The position numbers and the translations under genes were made by a program. Of a stretch of 64,000 nt of DNA, positions 23,866 to 32,489 are shown in pieces. Under the pieces are notes generated by a model that worked only from the letters and a program-made list of their open reading frames with translations, was not told where the DNA came from and ran no database searches. Each line of letters opens with the position of its first letter. The first letter of the stretch is position 1. This stretch comes from an uncultured Lachnospiraceae bacterium. Lineage in GTDB: Bacteria; Bacillota; Clostridia; Lachnospirales; Lachnospiraceae. The stretch is taken from the NCBI GenBank assembly GCA_944380605.1, contig CALWIA010000003.1, forward strand, positions 1-64,000, written 5' to 3'.

Positions 23866-24585
23866 TCAGACTTCCGGCCAGCCCTCTATATGCCCATGGA
23901 CAATGGCATGAAACATCCGGTCTTTGGTGCCCCGATTTTCCTGTTCCAGCTGCTTTAACAGCTGTTTCGCATATTCCCGGCGGGTATGCCCGTCCATGGG
24001 ACAGGGATTTTTGCACACCGGAAGCTGATATTTGTTGCAGAAACCGATCACATCCGCTTCATGTACGTACAGAAGCGGGCGAATTACCGTCAATTCCGTA
24101 CGGTCCAGATAGGTTTTCGGTGAAAACGCGTGAAATCTGCCCTCGTAAATCAGCGACAAAAGCATGGTTTCCACCACATCGTCGGTATGATGCGCATAGG
24201 CGATTTTATTGCAGTTTTGCTGAAGCGCCGCCTGATTCAGCGCACCTTTCCGCATTTTCGCGCAGAGAGAGCAGGGATTGGTCTCTTTACGGCTTTCAAA
24301 CAGCACGCCGGCAATGTTTGTCGGAACCACCTGAAAAGGAACCGCCAGGTCATCGCAGAAGCAGCGGATGCCGGTCAGATCCATGGAACCGAAGCCCAGA
24401 TCGACGGAAATCCCGCAGATCTGGAAGGACTTGGGATAAAAACGCGCCAGTTCACGGAGCGCATATAAAAGCGTCAGACTGTCTTTTCCTCCGGAAATTC
24501 CCACCGCAATCCGGTCGCCGTCGTCAATCATCTGATAATCATCCACCGCCTGGCGGGTCAGACTCAACAGCCGCTGAAGCTTCAT
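23866..24585 (-). CDS. ttcA: tRNA 2-thiocytidine synthetase TtcA-family ATPase
   Basis: A 239-residue PP-loop ATPase. The adenylation loop is AVGISGGKDSLTLLYAL (residues 27-43). The cysteines needed for the iron-sulfur cluster are in CSLCAKMRKGAL and in the C-terminal CKNPCPMDG. HHTDDVVETMLL is the other conserved family motif. Homologues thiolate C32 of some tRNAs. ATG 24585 is followed by MKLQRLLSLTRQAVDD. A related family member with another tRNA thiolation target cannot be excluded. Confidence 0.85.
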   Translation of the reverse strand: MKLQRLLSLTRQAVDDYQMIDDGDRIAVGISGGKDSLTLLYALRELARFYPKSFQICGISVDLGFGSMDLTGIRCFCDDLAVPFQVVPTNIAGVLFESRKETNPCSLCAKMRKGALNQAALQQNCNKIAYAHHTDDVVETMLLSLIYEGRFHAFSPKTYLDRTELTVIRPLLYVHEADVIGFCNKYQLPVCKNPCPMDGHTRREYAKQLLKQLEQENRGTKDRMFHAIVHGHIEGWPEV

Positions 24586-24644
24586 CCTGTCCTTTCACCT
24601 CCCCACTAACTATTCGTTAAAGTAGACTTTCGCGAATAAATGGA

Positions 24645-26261
24645 TCACACACCCGGACCCACTTCCGTCGTTTCCACAACCGGCTTTCCATCGGTTTCCT
24701 TCACAGAATCCGTTTCTTTTACCGGTTCTTCCGGAAGCGCCGGAACCGTTTCTGTTTCTGGATTCTGGGCCGACGGTCCAGACGGCCCAGGTTCTGAAGA
24801 TTCCTCCGTGGAATCATCGCCGGTTCCGGACCCTGGACCGTATCCGGGGCCATATCCGGATTCCGGTTCCGATTGGGCCGGTTTAGATGTTTCCTGAGAA
24901 GGCTCCAAGAAACCGCTTTCGGATTCTTCCGCGCCTTCGCTGGATTCTTCTGACGGTTCGGTTTCTTCCTCCAGAGTCTCCGGCACGGTTTCGGTTTCCG
25001 CAGCCGTCTCAGGAGCCGGCTGCGTCTCCTCCTGGACGCTGCTGCTGCCGGAAGAAGTGCCGCTGCCTGCCGTGACTTCCGGAGCGTTTTCCGCCACTTC
25101 TCCCATGCCGCTGTCCTCCGCGATGCGGGCGCTGATGGCTTTTACCTCTTCCGACGGAACATATTCCATATCGTCATACAAAAACTGATGCAGCTGAATC
25201 ACATTGCTTTCCAGCGTCAGCGGAATCACACAGTCTTTCTTCCCAATGTTGGCTTCTCCTCTGGAGAAGGGGAATCCGCCGCTCTCTCCTATGTGGTACC
25301 GGGTAATATTTTTGGCCAGCGGCAACACGTCGTCGATGCCGATGCTGGTGGAAATCTGCGGCAGCACCGCATTGACCACCGTAAGCAGTGTCTGGGCATC
25401 CGCCTGCTTCGCCTTTTCCATAGCCAGAGAAATCACCAGACGCTGTCTGGCGGTCCGGTTGTAGTCTGTATCCATCAATCTCAGCCGGGCGTACGCCACC
25501 GCCTGTACGCCGTCCAGGTGGTTCATGCCGGCATGTTCCAGATGGTGGGATCCCAGCCCCGTGGATTCCACGGTCTCTGTAATAAAGCTGTTGATGTATT
25601 CAAACTCACTGTCGGAAATTTCCAGATCGATGCCGCCCAGTATGGTAATGGCGTCTGCCACCGCTTTCCAGTTGAACGTCGCGTAATCGTCAATCTCCAG
25701 ATCCAGATTCCGGTTCAGCGCCTCCACCGCCTGTTCATGGCCGCCGTCGAAATACGCCTGGTTGATCTTGTGGTACTTTCCATCTTCGCTTACCTGCAGG
25801 TATGTATCCCGGTATACCGATACCAGCCGGATCTCTCCGGTGCCTTTGTTGATCACGCAGATCATCTCCACGTCGGAATGGGTTCCGGATTCGATGATCC
25901 CGTCCCGGGAGTCCACGCCGAACACGGCAATGGTCCAGTATCCGCTGTCTGTCTTCCAGCGGTAAAACAGAAAAACGCCGGCTGCCAGAAGCAGCAGAAT
26001 CAAAATTTCCGCAAGGAGGATCCTCCGCTTTCTTCTCAGGCGCTTTCTGCGCCGTTCTCTGGCGGATTCCTGTGCCGGCGCCGTCGGCTTCCCGCTTCGT
26101 TTCTTCCGTTGGGAAGACGGCCTGCGTCCTGCTTCCAGATTCTCAAATTCAATGACATCCAGCTGAGGGACGTCCTCTTCTTCTCTGCGCAGATGTTTCC
26201 GTTCCTCCCGCCGCCGGCGGTTCCGTTCCCGCATCCAGTCCACTTCGTCTCTATATTCCAT
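24645..26261 (-). CDS. LytR-CpsA-Psr (LCP) family cell-wall ligase
   Basis: A 538-residue type II membrane protein. A basic cytoplasmic N-terminus leads to one membrane helix (ILLAEILILLLLAAGVFLFY, about residues 84-103). The extracellular LCP domain covers residues 110-350: FGVDSRDGIIESGTHSDVEM, VSVYRDTYLQV, INQAYFDGG, and YARLRLMDTDYNRTARQR with the phosphate-binding arginines. LCP enzymes attach anionic glycopolymers to peptidoglycan. The last ~150 residues are low-complexity (Pro/Glu/Ser/Thr/Gly), probably an unfolded wall-spanning tail. A leader hairpin GTTGGC/GCCAAC lies just upstream near 26300-26320. Confidence 0.92.
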   Translation of the reverse strand: MEYRDEVDWMRERNRRRREERKHLRREEEDVPQLDVIEFENLEAGRRPSSQRKKRSGKPTAPAQESARERRRKRLRRKRRILLAEILILLLLAAGVFLFYRWKTDSGYWTIAVFGVDSRDGIIESGTHSDVEMICVINKGTGEIRLVSVYRDTYLQVSEDGKYHKINQAYFDGGHEQAVEALNRNLDLEIDDYATFNWKAVADAITILGGIDLEISDSEFEYINSFITETVESTGLGSHHLEHAGMNHLDGVQAVAYARLRLMDTDYNRTARQRLVISLAMEKAKQADAQTLLTVVNAVLPQISTSIGIDDVLPLAKNITRYHIGESGGFPFSRGEANIGKKDCVIPLTLESNVIQLHQFLYDDMEYVPSEEVKAISARIAEDSGMGEVAENAPEVTAGSGTSSGSSSVQEETQPAPETAAETETVPETLEEETEPSEESSEGAEESESGFLEPSQETSKPAQSEPESGYGPGYGPGSGTGDDSTEESSEPGPSGPSAQNPETETVPALPEEPVKETDSVKETDGKPVVETTEVGPGV

Positions 26262-26362
26262 ATATCTGTTTCCCTTCTTCGTTCAAACCTTCTGTTGGGT
26301 TGGCCTGTACCAGCCAACTATAAAACTATAGCACATTCCCGGAAGAAAAAACAGTCCAAATG

Positions 26363-26392
26363 TAAAAGGGCGTCCCGTTTCCACGGAACGCC
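26363..26392 (-). terminator. Terminator downstream of the cytidylate-kinase-like gene
   Basis: Arms 26369-26377 and 26384-26392 form a 9-bp stem with one mismatched or wobble pair. Read leftward, it is followed by four T (complement of 26364-26367). It would end the 26408-27046 transcript. Confidence 0.7.
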
Positions 26393-26407
26393 TCTGGGAT
26401 TTTCCCT

Positions 26408-27046
26408 TTATTTCTCCTTGTTGTGAGCCATTTTGATTTTGGCGAATTCCTGAATGATCTGCACCGCGCCGTCAATTCCGGTAACGCTGCTGTTTAAGCA
26501 TAAATCGTAGCTCTTGGCGTCGCCCCAGCGCTTGCTGGCATAGTAGTTGTAATAACTGGAACGCTGCTTATCGGTCTTGATCATAATATCCTTGGCCTTG
26601 GATTCTGTCACCTGGAACTGGTCCTGCAGCTTTTTCAGCTTATCCGCCTCATCGCCCACAATAAATACGGAAACTGCGTTGGGATAGCCGGCCAGCGCAT
26701 AATCCGCGCACCGTCCGATGATGACGCAGGAAGCCTCATCTGCCAGCTTCTTAATGGTATCAAACTGGGCCAGAAAGATTTTATGATTGATGGGCATATC
26801 CGTATACGCGGAAGACGCATATCCCATGGAATAGCTGTCCATCACCAGCGAATACAAAAAGCTGTTGGTCGGTTTCTCATCATGGGTTTCAAACAGTTCC
26901 TGGCACAGTCCGCTGTGTTTCGCCGCCTCTGCCAGAAGCTCTTTGTCGTAGCACTTTACGCCCATGGCCGCGGCCAGCGCCTGCCCAATCCGCTTTCCGC
27001 TGCTGCCGCACTGTCTGCTTATGGTAATAACCAGATTTCCGCTCAT
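26408..27046 (-). CDS. Cytidylate kinase-like family protein
   Basis: A 212-residue P-loop kinase-like protein. The N-terminus LVITISRQCGSSGKRIGQALA replaces the classical CMP kinase loop; ASCVIIGRCADYALAGYP and KQRSSYYNYYASKRWGD are typical of the 'cytidylate kinase-like' family of clostridia. The true substrate is not established; CMP kinase activity should not be assumed. I chose ATG 27046 because AAAGGGGCAG precedes it; an upstream in-frame ATG at 27064 lies within the ribosome site. It appears monocistronic. Confidence 0.85.
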   Translation of the reverse strand: MSGNLVITISRQCGSSGKRIGQALAAAMGVKCYDKELLAEAAKHSGLCQELFETHDEKPTNSFLYSLVMDSYSMGYASSAYTDMPINHKIFLAQFDTIKKLADEASCVIIGRCADYALAGYPNAVSVFIVGDEADKLKKLQDQFQVTESKAKDIMIKTDKQRSSYYNYYASKRWGDAKSYDLCLNSSVTGIDGAVQIIQEFAKIKMAHNKEK

Positions 27047-27147
27047 AATACTGCCCCTTTCCATTTATATTGTAAAGACAACTTTTTCTGTTTTTAATTA
27101 TACTACAAAAATTCAGAAAAGTATACGGAAAAGGTCAAATTTCATGG

Positions 27148-27184
27148 AAAAACCGTCTGCCGTATCTCTTACTGCGGCAGACGG
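27148..27184 (-). terminator. Terminator overlapping the end of the pseudouridine synthase gene
   Basis: CCGTCTGCCG (27153-27162) and CGGCAGACGG (27175-27184) form a perfect 10-bp stem that includes the last codons. Read leftward, five T follow (complement of 27148-27152). It ends the aroB-lspA-rluD operon. Confidence 0.9.
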
Positions 27185-28080
27185 TCTAACAGCTGTTCAA
27201 AATACTCCGGCAGCGGAGCCGTAAACTCCATGTACTGTCCGGTTCTGGGATGTACGAAGCCCAGCACCCCGGCATGCAGGGTCTGCCCCTCCAGATGAAA
27301 GGGACAGCGGGCCGGACCGTACACTGCGTCTCCCAGGATCGGATGATGCAGGCTGGCCATATGCACCCGGATCTGGTGGGTTCTTCCGGTTTCCAGCCGG
27401 CACTCGATATAGGTATAGCCGGCAAACCGCCGCAGCACCCGGTAATGGGTAACCGCATGGCGGCCGTTCTTCTCGTTGACGCACATCTTCTTCCGGTCCG
27501 TAGGATGACGTCCGATGGGGGCGTCCACCGTCCCCTCCTCTTCCCGGATCACACCGCAGACAATGGCCTGATAGCGTCTGGTTATGGAATGTTCCTTCAG
27601 CTGCGCCGCAATGGACCGGTGAGCCATATCGTTTTTGCAGACAATCAGGATTCCGGTGGTGTCCTTGTCAATGCGGTGCACGATCCCAGGCCGAAGCATT
27701 CCGTTGATGCCGGACAGCTGATCTTTGCAGTGCGCCATCAGCCCGTTGACCAGCGTTCCTTCATAGTGTCCGGCGGCCGGATGCACCACCATGCCCTTAG
27801 GTTTATTGATCAGGATCACGTCTTCGTCTTCGTACACAATGTCCAGATCCATGTCCTGGGCCAGAATTTCCGGTTCGGAAGGCGCCTGCACTTCCAGTTC
27901 CACCACTTCTCCCGCAGATACCCGGTAGCTGGGCTTCACCTTGACGCCGTCGGCTTCCACGTCGCCGGATTTTAAAAGTTTCTGCACATACGACCGGGAA
28001 AGGTCCGGACAGATTTCCGCCAGATACCGGTCAATCCGCATATCTTCAAACTCTTCCGCAACCTGAAACTGCTGTCTCAT
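27169..28080 (-). CDS. RluA/RluD-family rRNA pseudouridine synthase
   Basis: A 303-residue pseudouridine synthase. The S4 RNA-binding domain is at the N-terminus (MRIDRYLAEICPDLSRSYVQ). The catalytic Asp is in GIVHRIDKDTTGILIV, followed by LVNGLMAHC upstream and GRTHQIRVHMASLHHPILGD. These are RluD/YlyB features; the exact uridine target cannot be assigned. ATG 28080 overlaps the lspA stop by 4 bases, matching the common Firmicutes lspA-rluD pair. Confidence 0.93.
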   Translation of the reverse strand: MRQQFQVAEEFEDMRIDRYLAEICPDLSRSYVQKLLKSGDVEADGVKVKPSYRVSAGEVVELEVQAPSEPEILAQDMDLDIVYEDEDVILINKPKGMVVHPAAGHYEGTLVNGLMAHCKDQLSGINGMLRPGIVHRIDKDTTGILIVCKNDMAHRSIAAQLKEHSITRRYQAIVCGVIREEEGTVDAPIGRHPTDRKKMCVNEKNGRHAVTHYRVLRRFAGYTYIECRLETGRTHQIRVHMASLHHPILGDAVYGPARCPFHLEGQTLHAGVLGFVHPRTGQYMEFTAPLPEYFEQLLDRLPQ

Positions 28081-28592
28081 GGCCGCTCCTTTCTGCCCGG
28101 CGTAAATACTGCCAGTTCCTCTTCCGAATACACCCGCAGCAGGAGAAACATCAGTACAAAAGTTCCCACTGTCACGTAACAGTCCGCCACGTTGAAAATA
28201 GGGAAATCAATCCATTTAAAATACAGAAAATCCACCACATAACCCAGAGACAGACGGTCTGCCAGATTGCCGGCCGCTCCGGCGCAGATCATCGTCAGGC
28301 AGATTTCCAACGGAAGATACCGGCGGCCGGAAGGGGCCTTCCAAAGCACATATACCGCGGCTGCCAGAACGCAAACTGCCACCGCCAGGAAAAATCCCTG
28401 CTGTCCCTGCAGCATGCCGAAGGCGGCTCCCCGGTTCTCGGAATACAAAAATTCAAACACTCCGGGCCACAGGACAAACGGCTCCTGTCCTTTCAGCGCC
28501 GATACTGCCAGAGCTTTGGTCCACTGATCCGCGCCGGTCAGCACCGCCATGCCTGCCGCAAACCAGAAGAACCGCCGGATCCGGCTACCCAT
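28077..28592 (-). CDS. lspA: Lipoprotein signal peptidase (signal peptidase II)
   Basis: A 171-residue membrane aspartyl protease that cleaves lipoprotein signal peptides. There are four predicted membrane helices. The catalytic aspartates lie in AAGNLADRLSLGYVVDF and FPIFNVADCYV, and the ENRGAAFGML motif is present. ATG 28592 is used; the longer upstream frame overlaps aroB. Substrates in this window include the lipobox proteins at 33835 and 62880. Confidence 0.95.
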   Translation of the reverse strand: MGSRIRRFFWFAAGMAVLTGADQWTKALAVSALKGQEPFVLWPGVFEFLYSENRGAAFGMLQGQQGFFLAVAVCVLAAAVYVLWKAPSGRRYLPLEICLTMICAGAAGNLADRLSLGYVVDFLYFKWIDFPIFNVADCYVTVGTFVLMFLLLRVYSEEELAVFTPGRKERP

Positions 28593-29691
28593 GGCACTCG
28601 CTCCCCTGGAGAATCTCCGCCAGTCCGCGGCGCATCTCATCGTCGGTCACCTGCCGGTCGATCTGCGCGTCTCCGATGTCCTTCAGCAGAATAAACCGGA
28701 TAGAACCGGCGTCCATCTTTTTATCATGCCGAGTCGCCTGAATCACTTCTTCCGGATCCAGTCCGGAAACCGTTACCGGAAGGCCGAACTGCCGGAAAGT
28801 CTCTTTGATCTGCTGAAACGCTTCCTCTGTCATATAGCCGCGGTCCGCAGAGATCCGGCATGCCGCCAGCGTCCCAACCGCTACGCAGTGGCCGTGGAGC
28901 ATCTGAAACTGCTTCAGCTTTTCTATGGCATGGCCAAGGGTGTGGCCGAAATTCAAAAGCGCCCGCTCTCCCTGCTCTTTGGGATCCCGTTCCACCACGT
29001 CCCGCTTGATCTCATCGCTTCTGCGGATCATCGGCAGACAGACCTCGGGTTCCCGCCGGCGGACAGACTCCAGATGTTCCCTCAGCCATTCATAATACGC
29101 CCGGTCCCGGATCAGGCCGTGCTTGAGGATTTCTCCCAGACCTGACGTATACTGTTCTTCCGGCAGCGTCAGAAGGGTGCTCACATTGGTATAGACCAGG
29201 CGGGGCATATGGAACGCGCCTACCATATTTTTCCAGGCGTCAAAGTCCACGCCGGTCTTTCCGCCGATGCTGCTGTCCACCTGCGCCAGAAGCGTCGTCG
29301 GTATCTGGATAAAGGATACGCCCCGCAGATACGTAGCGGCGGCAAACCCGCACAGATCCCCTACCACGCCGCCGCCCAGGGCAGCCAGCAGATCTTTCCG
29401 GTCGAACTGGTTCTGAATCAAAAACGTATACAGCTGCTTCACCGTATCCAGATTCTTATGTTCTTCCCCGGCAGGAAATACAAACACTTTGACCTGGGAA
29501 AAGACCGGCGAAAGGTGCCGGCGCACCTCATCCAGATACAGACGTTCCACATTGGAATCGGTTACAATACAGAGTTTTCTTGCGGAAAAGCCCAGGCCTT
29601 CCGCGCAGGCGCCCAGATCTTCGAAGGAATCCGAGAGCACAATATCGTACGCGGGCCGGCCTTCCGACCGGACCGTCATCGTTTCTTTCAT
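28585..29691 (-). CDS. aroB: 3-dehydroquinate synthase
   Basis: A 368-residue NAD- and metal-dependent enzyme, second step of the shikimate pathway. Motifs: ALGGGVVGDLCGFAAATYLRG, DSSIGGKTGVD, SGLGEILKHGLIRD (metal Glu) and NFGHTLGHAIE (metal His). ATG 29691 has GTAAAGGAGAACG upstream. It overlaps lspA by 8 bases and seems to head the aroB-lspA-rluD transcript. Confidence 0.96.
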   Translation of the reverse strand: MKETMTVRSEGRPAYDIVLSDSFEDLGACAEGLGFSARKLCIVTDSNVERLYLDEVRRHLSPVFSQVKVFVFPAGEEHKNLDTVKQLYTFLIQNQFDRKDLLAALGGGVVGDLCGFAAATYLRGVSFIQIPTTLLAQVDSSIGGKTGVDFDAWKNMVGAFHMPRLVYTNVSTLLTLPEEQYTSGLGEILKHGLIRDRAYYEWLREHLESVRRREPEVCLPMIRRSDEIKRDVVERDPKEQGERALLNFGHTLGHAIEKLKQFQMLHGHCVAVGTLAACRISADRGYMTEEAFQQIKETFRQFGLPVTVSGLDPEEVIQATRHDKKMDAGSIRFILLKDIGDAQIDRQVTDDEMRRGLAEILQGSECHG

Positions 29692-29709
29692 ATCGTTCTC
29701 CTTTACAGA

Positions 29710-29757
29710 AGAAAGCAAACGACCTTCCACTCTGTGGAAAATCGTCTGCTTCCGTTT
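29710..29757 (-). terminator. Imperfect hairpin between sepF and aroB
   Basis: Read leftward from sepF, GAAGCAGACGA and TTCCAC are mirrored by GTGGAA and TCGTTTGCTTTC around an AGA loop. The result is a long stem with a small internal loop and one wobble pair. The following bases are pyrimidine-rich, not a clean T run. It is a likely but not ideal terminator for the sepF operon. Confidence 0.6.
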
Positions 29758-30269
29758 TAAATTCTTAAATTCAATCCAGAAATATCAAGACTGCCGCCGT
29801 TCAGCAGATCCTGGAAATCGCCGGAAAGCTCCACCGACTCCGGCGTGGCTATAAAGATATAATTGGATATCTTCTGCAGGTTTCCGTTCATGGAATAGGT
29901 GGAACCGGAAGTAAAATCGATGATCCGCTGCGCCACTTCCGTGTGCAGCCCTTCCATATTGAGCACCACCGCTTTGCCTGCCAGCAGGTAATCGCATATC
30001 TCCTTTGAGTCCTCTATGGAAGTCGGCTTGATCATGGAGACTTCCATGCTTCTCTTCATCGGCACTACCTTAGAAGACCTCCCGCCCAGGAACCGGGGTT
30101 TCGGAGACTCTTCCTCTTCTTCATCGTCGTAATAATTATCGTCCCGTTTTCCGAAAAGGCCCTTCCGCGCCGGTTTCTCATCGTTGTAATCGTCATCCAG
30201 GAAGTAATCGTCATCCTCGCCTTCGCCGCTCAGCCGAATGCTGTCCATCAATTTTCCAAAAAGACTCAT
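29757..30269 (-). CDS. sepF: Cell division protein SepF
   Basis: A 170-residue FtsZ-anchoring protein. The N-terminal MSLFGKLMDSIRL forms the amphipathic membrane-targeting helix. A long acidic, disordered linker (residues 15-60) follows. The globular SepF domain covers residues 78-165 (DSKEICDYLLAGKAVVLNMEGL, then RIIDFTSGSTYSMNG). ATG 30269 overlaps the yggS stop by 4 bases. Confidence 0.95.
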   Translation of the reverse strand: MSLFGKLMDSIRLSGEGEDDDYFLDDDYNDEKPARKGLFGKRDDNYYDDEEEEESPKPRFLGGRSSKVVPMKRSMEVSMIKPTSIEDSKEICDYLLAGKAVVLNMEGLHTEVAQRIIDFTSGSTYSMNGNLQKISNYIFIATPESVELSGDFQDLLNGGSLDISGLNLRI

Positions 30270-30967
30270 TTTCCTATCTCCCTTTTCTGTCTTGCACCGA
30301 AGATGCCGGTGCCCACCCGCACCATGGTCGCGCCCTCTTCCACCGCGGTTTCAAAGTCGCCGGTCATACCCATGGAAAGCTCGGTCATAGTACCATTATC
30401 AATGTTTTTAGTTTTCATGTCAACATATAATTTATATAAATTTCGAAAAACTTCCCGGTTTTCCTCTCCGCAGCGGACCAGCGGCGCTATGGTCATCAGC
30501 CCCCGGATCCGGACATTGGGCATCTGCCCGATCCGGACTGCCGCTTCTTCCGCTTCCTCCAAGAAAAATCCGTACTTGCTCTCTTCCCGGGCCGCATTGA
30601 CTTCCAGCAGGATATCGGTGCAGATCCCCCGCTTTTCCGATTCCTTCTGGATCTCCTCCGCCAGATGCAAGGTGTCCACCGAATGAATCAGACAGACCTT
30701 TCCCACTATCTGCCGGACCTTGTTGGTCTGCAGATGGCCGATCATATGCCAGCGGATGTCTCCCGGCAGCAGCGGCTCCTTTTCCAGCAGTTCCTGCACC
30801 CGGTTTTCCCCGAAATCTCTGGCGCCCGCGTGATACACCTGCTGAATCATCTCCGCCGGTTTGGTCTTGCTTACGGCAATCAGCGTTACCTCTTCCGGCT
30901 TTCTCCCTGCCCGAAGGCAGGCGGCGTCCACACGCTCCCGAATCTCTCTGTACTGTTCTTCCAGCAT
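30266..30967 (-). CDS. yggS: YggS/PLPBP family pyridoxal phosphate homeostasis protein
   Basis: A 233-residue alanine-racemase-fold protein that binds pyridoxal phosphate through the lysine in LIAVSKTKPAEMI. Other motifs: FGENRVQELLEK, WHMIGHLQTNKVR and ELSMGMTGDFETAVEEGATMVRVG. It buffers PLP; no enzymatic reaction is known. ATG 30967 fits AGAGGGAG better than GTG 30976. The yggS-sepF order is typical of Firmicutes. Confidence 0.93.
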   Translation of the reverse strand: MLEEQYREIRERVDAACLRAGRKPEEVTLIAVSKTKPAEMIQQVYHAGARDFGENRVQELLEKEPLLPGDIRWHMIGHLQTNKVRQIVGKVCLIHSVDTLHLAEEIQKESEKRGICTDILLEVNAAREESKYGFFLEEAEEAAVRIGQMPNVRIRGLMTIAPLVRCGEENREVFRNLYKLYVDMKTKNIDNGTMTELSMGMTGDFETAVEEGATMVRVGTGIFGARQKREIGK

Positions 30968-30982
30968 CTGCTTCACTCCCTC

Positions 30983-32380
30983 TTACTGATAAATCAGCGC
31001 TCCTTCCGCGTCTACTGCCGACGCGTCCAGCACAATGTGATCATATACATTCAATCCGTAACTGGTGTTTTCCTTAATGGTATAAAACTCTCCGTTTTCT
31101 TCCAGAATCTCGATCTGCTTGAATACGGCATATCCCCGGTTGATGTTGTACACACCCTGCAGCGACGCCGTAGCGCCCACCTGATACCGTTCCGAAGAAG
31201 AGCCCGGCTTGACCAGATAATCGCCGGCGTGGATCGGCTCGTCCTCGGCCGTGTCAATATAGTAATACTCTTCCGTAGAATAGTAGATGGTCACCGGCGT
31301 AAACTCCACCGATGTGCCGCTTTCTGTATACACTTCTTTCAGAAAACCGGAGTCATCGCTGTCTCCGCCCTGTTCCAGGAAATCCACCGGCACCAGATAG
31401 AAGTTTTTGGAAGTCACCGAGCTGACAGGGATCTTCAGTCCTTCCTCCACCGACGTCATCACTTCAAAGTCCAGATACCGCTCCGACTCGTACTGGATCA
31501 TGTATTTCGTAAAATCCAGTTTTCCATACTGCAGGCCGTCGGCTCCCGTTACTGTGGAATAATCGCCGGAGATAACGCGGTCGTGTCCGGCCAGCCGTAC
31601 CTGCAGGGACGTCTCGGAAGCGTACTCCGCCGCGTCCTCTTCCGAAAGAGGAAACAGCAGCGACCAGTTGTCGCTGGTGATGATCTTGTACACCGGAGTG
31701 CCGGCCTCCACCAGGTCGCCGGCCCGGGTAATGCCTCTGCTGTAGTTGGTACGGTCAAACATCTCCGCCGTAACCTGGGAAGCCTCCAGATCCTCAAAGG
31801 AATCCACCGCATAGGAAACCACGCCGCTGACCGGCGTACGCACCTGACGGAATCCGGTTCCCAGCGCCTCTTCCAGTTCTCCCTGGCTGCTTAAGGCGTT
31901 GAAATTGACATATTCCAGCACCATGGCTTCCAGACTGTACTTTTCATCATATACCCGGCTGAAATCATCCTCCGACATGGAGAGGCTGTAGGAGGTCAGG
32001 CGGCTCTTCAGTTCTTTCAGGTTCTCTTCCGTCAGCGTCCGCTCCGTTCCGCTTTCCGCCAGCACCTCTGCCAGCCGGCCGGTCTCATCGATGGAATAGA
32101 TGCCGGTGCCCGCTGCCGCGCGCTTGCCTTCCTGAATGTAATAATTGATATATCCGGAACTTTCCGCGTATTCGGTAGTCTCTTCCCGCAGAATCAGACC
32201 CGTATACTGTCGGTCGTTTACAATAGAACCTTCCGTCACTTCATAGGGCTGAATCTTGTCTCTTCGGATATATGTATAGACACTGAAGACCATATACACA
32301 AAAATAACGGCAAATATCAGCATGCCGATATTGATGTTCGGCGTTCTTCGGTATCGGACAACTTTTCTTTTACCGGCCAT
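30983..32380 (-). CDS. HlyD-like membrane protein upstream of yggS-sepF
   Basis: A 465-residue protein with a basic N-terminus, one membrane helix (residues 16-36, INIGMLIFAVIFVYMVFSVY) and a large extracellular part. The arrangement TEGSIVNDRQYTGLILREE, followed later by PVSGVVSYAVDSFE and GDLVEAGTPVYKII, resembles the split biotinyl-lipoyl module of HlyD/membrane-fusion proteins. No transporter gene is adjacent. ATG 32380 follows AAAGGGGGCC. Location in front of yggS-sepF (16-base gap) suggests a role in envelope or division, but the function is unknown. Confidence 0.75.
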   Translation of the reverse strand: MAGKRKVVRYRRTPNINIGMLIFAVIFVYMVFSVYTYIRRDKIQPYEVTEGSIVNDRQYTGLILREETTEYAESSGYINYYIQEGKRAAAGTGIYSIDETGRLAEVLAESGTERTLTEENLKELKSRLTSYSLSMSEDDFSRVYDEKYSLEAMVLEYVNFNALSSQGELEEALGTGFRQVRTPVSGVVSYAVDSFEDLEASQVTAEMFDRTNYSRGITRAGDLVEAGTPVYKIITSDNWSLLFPLSEEDAAEYASETSLQVRLAGHDRVISGDYSTVTGADGLQYGKLDFTKYMIQYESERYLDFEVMTSVEEGLKIPVSSVTSKNFYLVPVDFLEQGGDSDDSGFLKEVYTESGTSVEFTPVTIYYSTEEYYYIDTAEDEPIHAGDYLVKPGSSSERYQVGATASLQGVYNINRGYAVFKQIEILEENGEFYTIKENTSYGLNVYDHIVLDASAVDAEGALIYQ

Positions 32381-32433
32381 GGAACGGCCCCCTTTCCTTT
32401 TTGTATTATAAGGGTTTCCGGCCGAAACTGCAA

Positions 32434-32473
32434 TAAAAACCGGGGCAGTCCTGGTTTTTCCGCCCCGGTTTTT
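32434..32473 (-). terminator. Terminator after the sugar-isomerase-like gene
   Basis: Read leftward, CCGGGGC (32468-32462) pairs with GCCCCGG (32446-32440), with a 15-base loop, followed by TTTTTATT. It separates the isomerase-like gene from the HlyD-like gene. Confidence 0.85.
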
Positions 32474-32489
32474 CATGTTTCCCAGTGTA

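Noticed and set aside
25188..26426. A 412-codon open frame on the + strand opposite the LCP gene
   Set aside because: No family features or ribosome site; the - strand LCP protein explains the region fully.
30665..31894. A 409-codon + strand frame opposite the yggS and HlyD-like genes
   Set aside because: Composition is typical of an antisense shadow (Arg/His/Leu-rich) and it crosses two well-supported genes.
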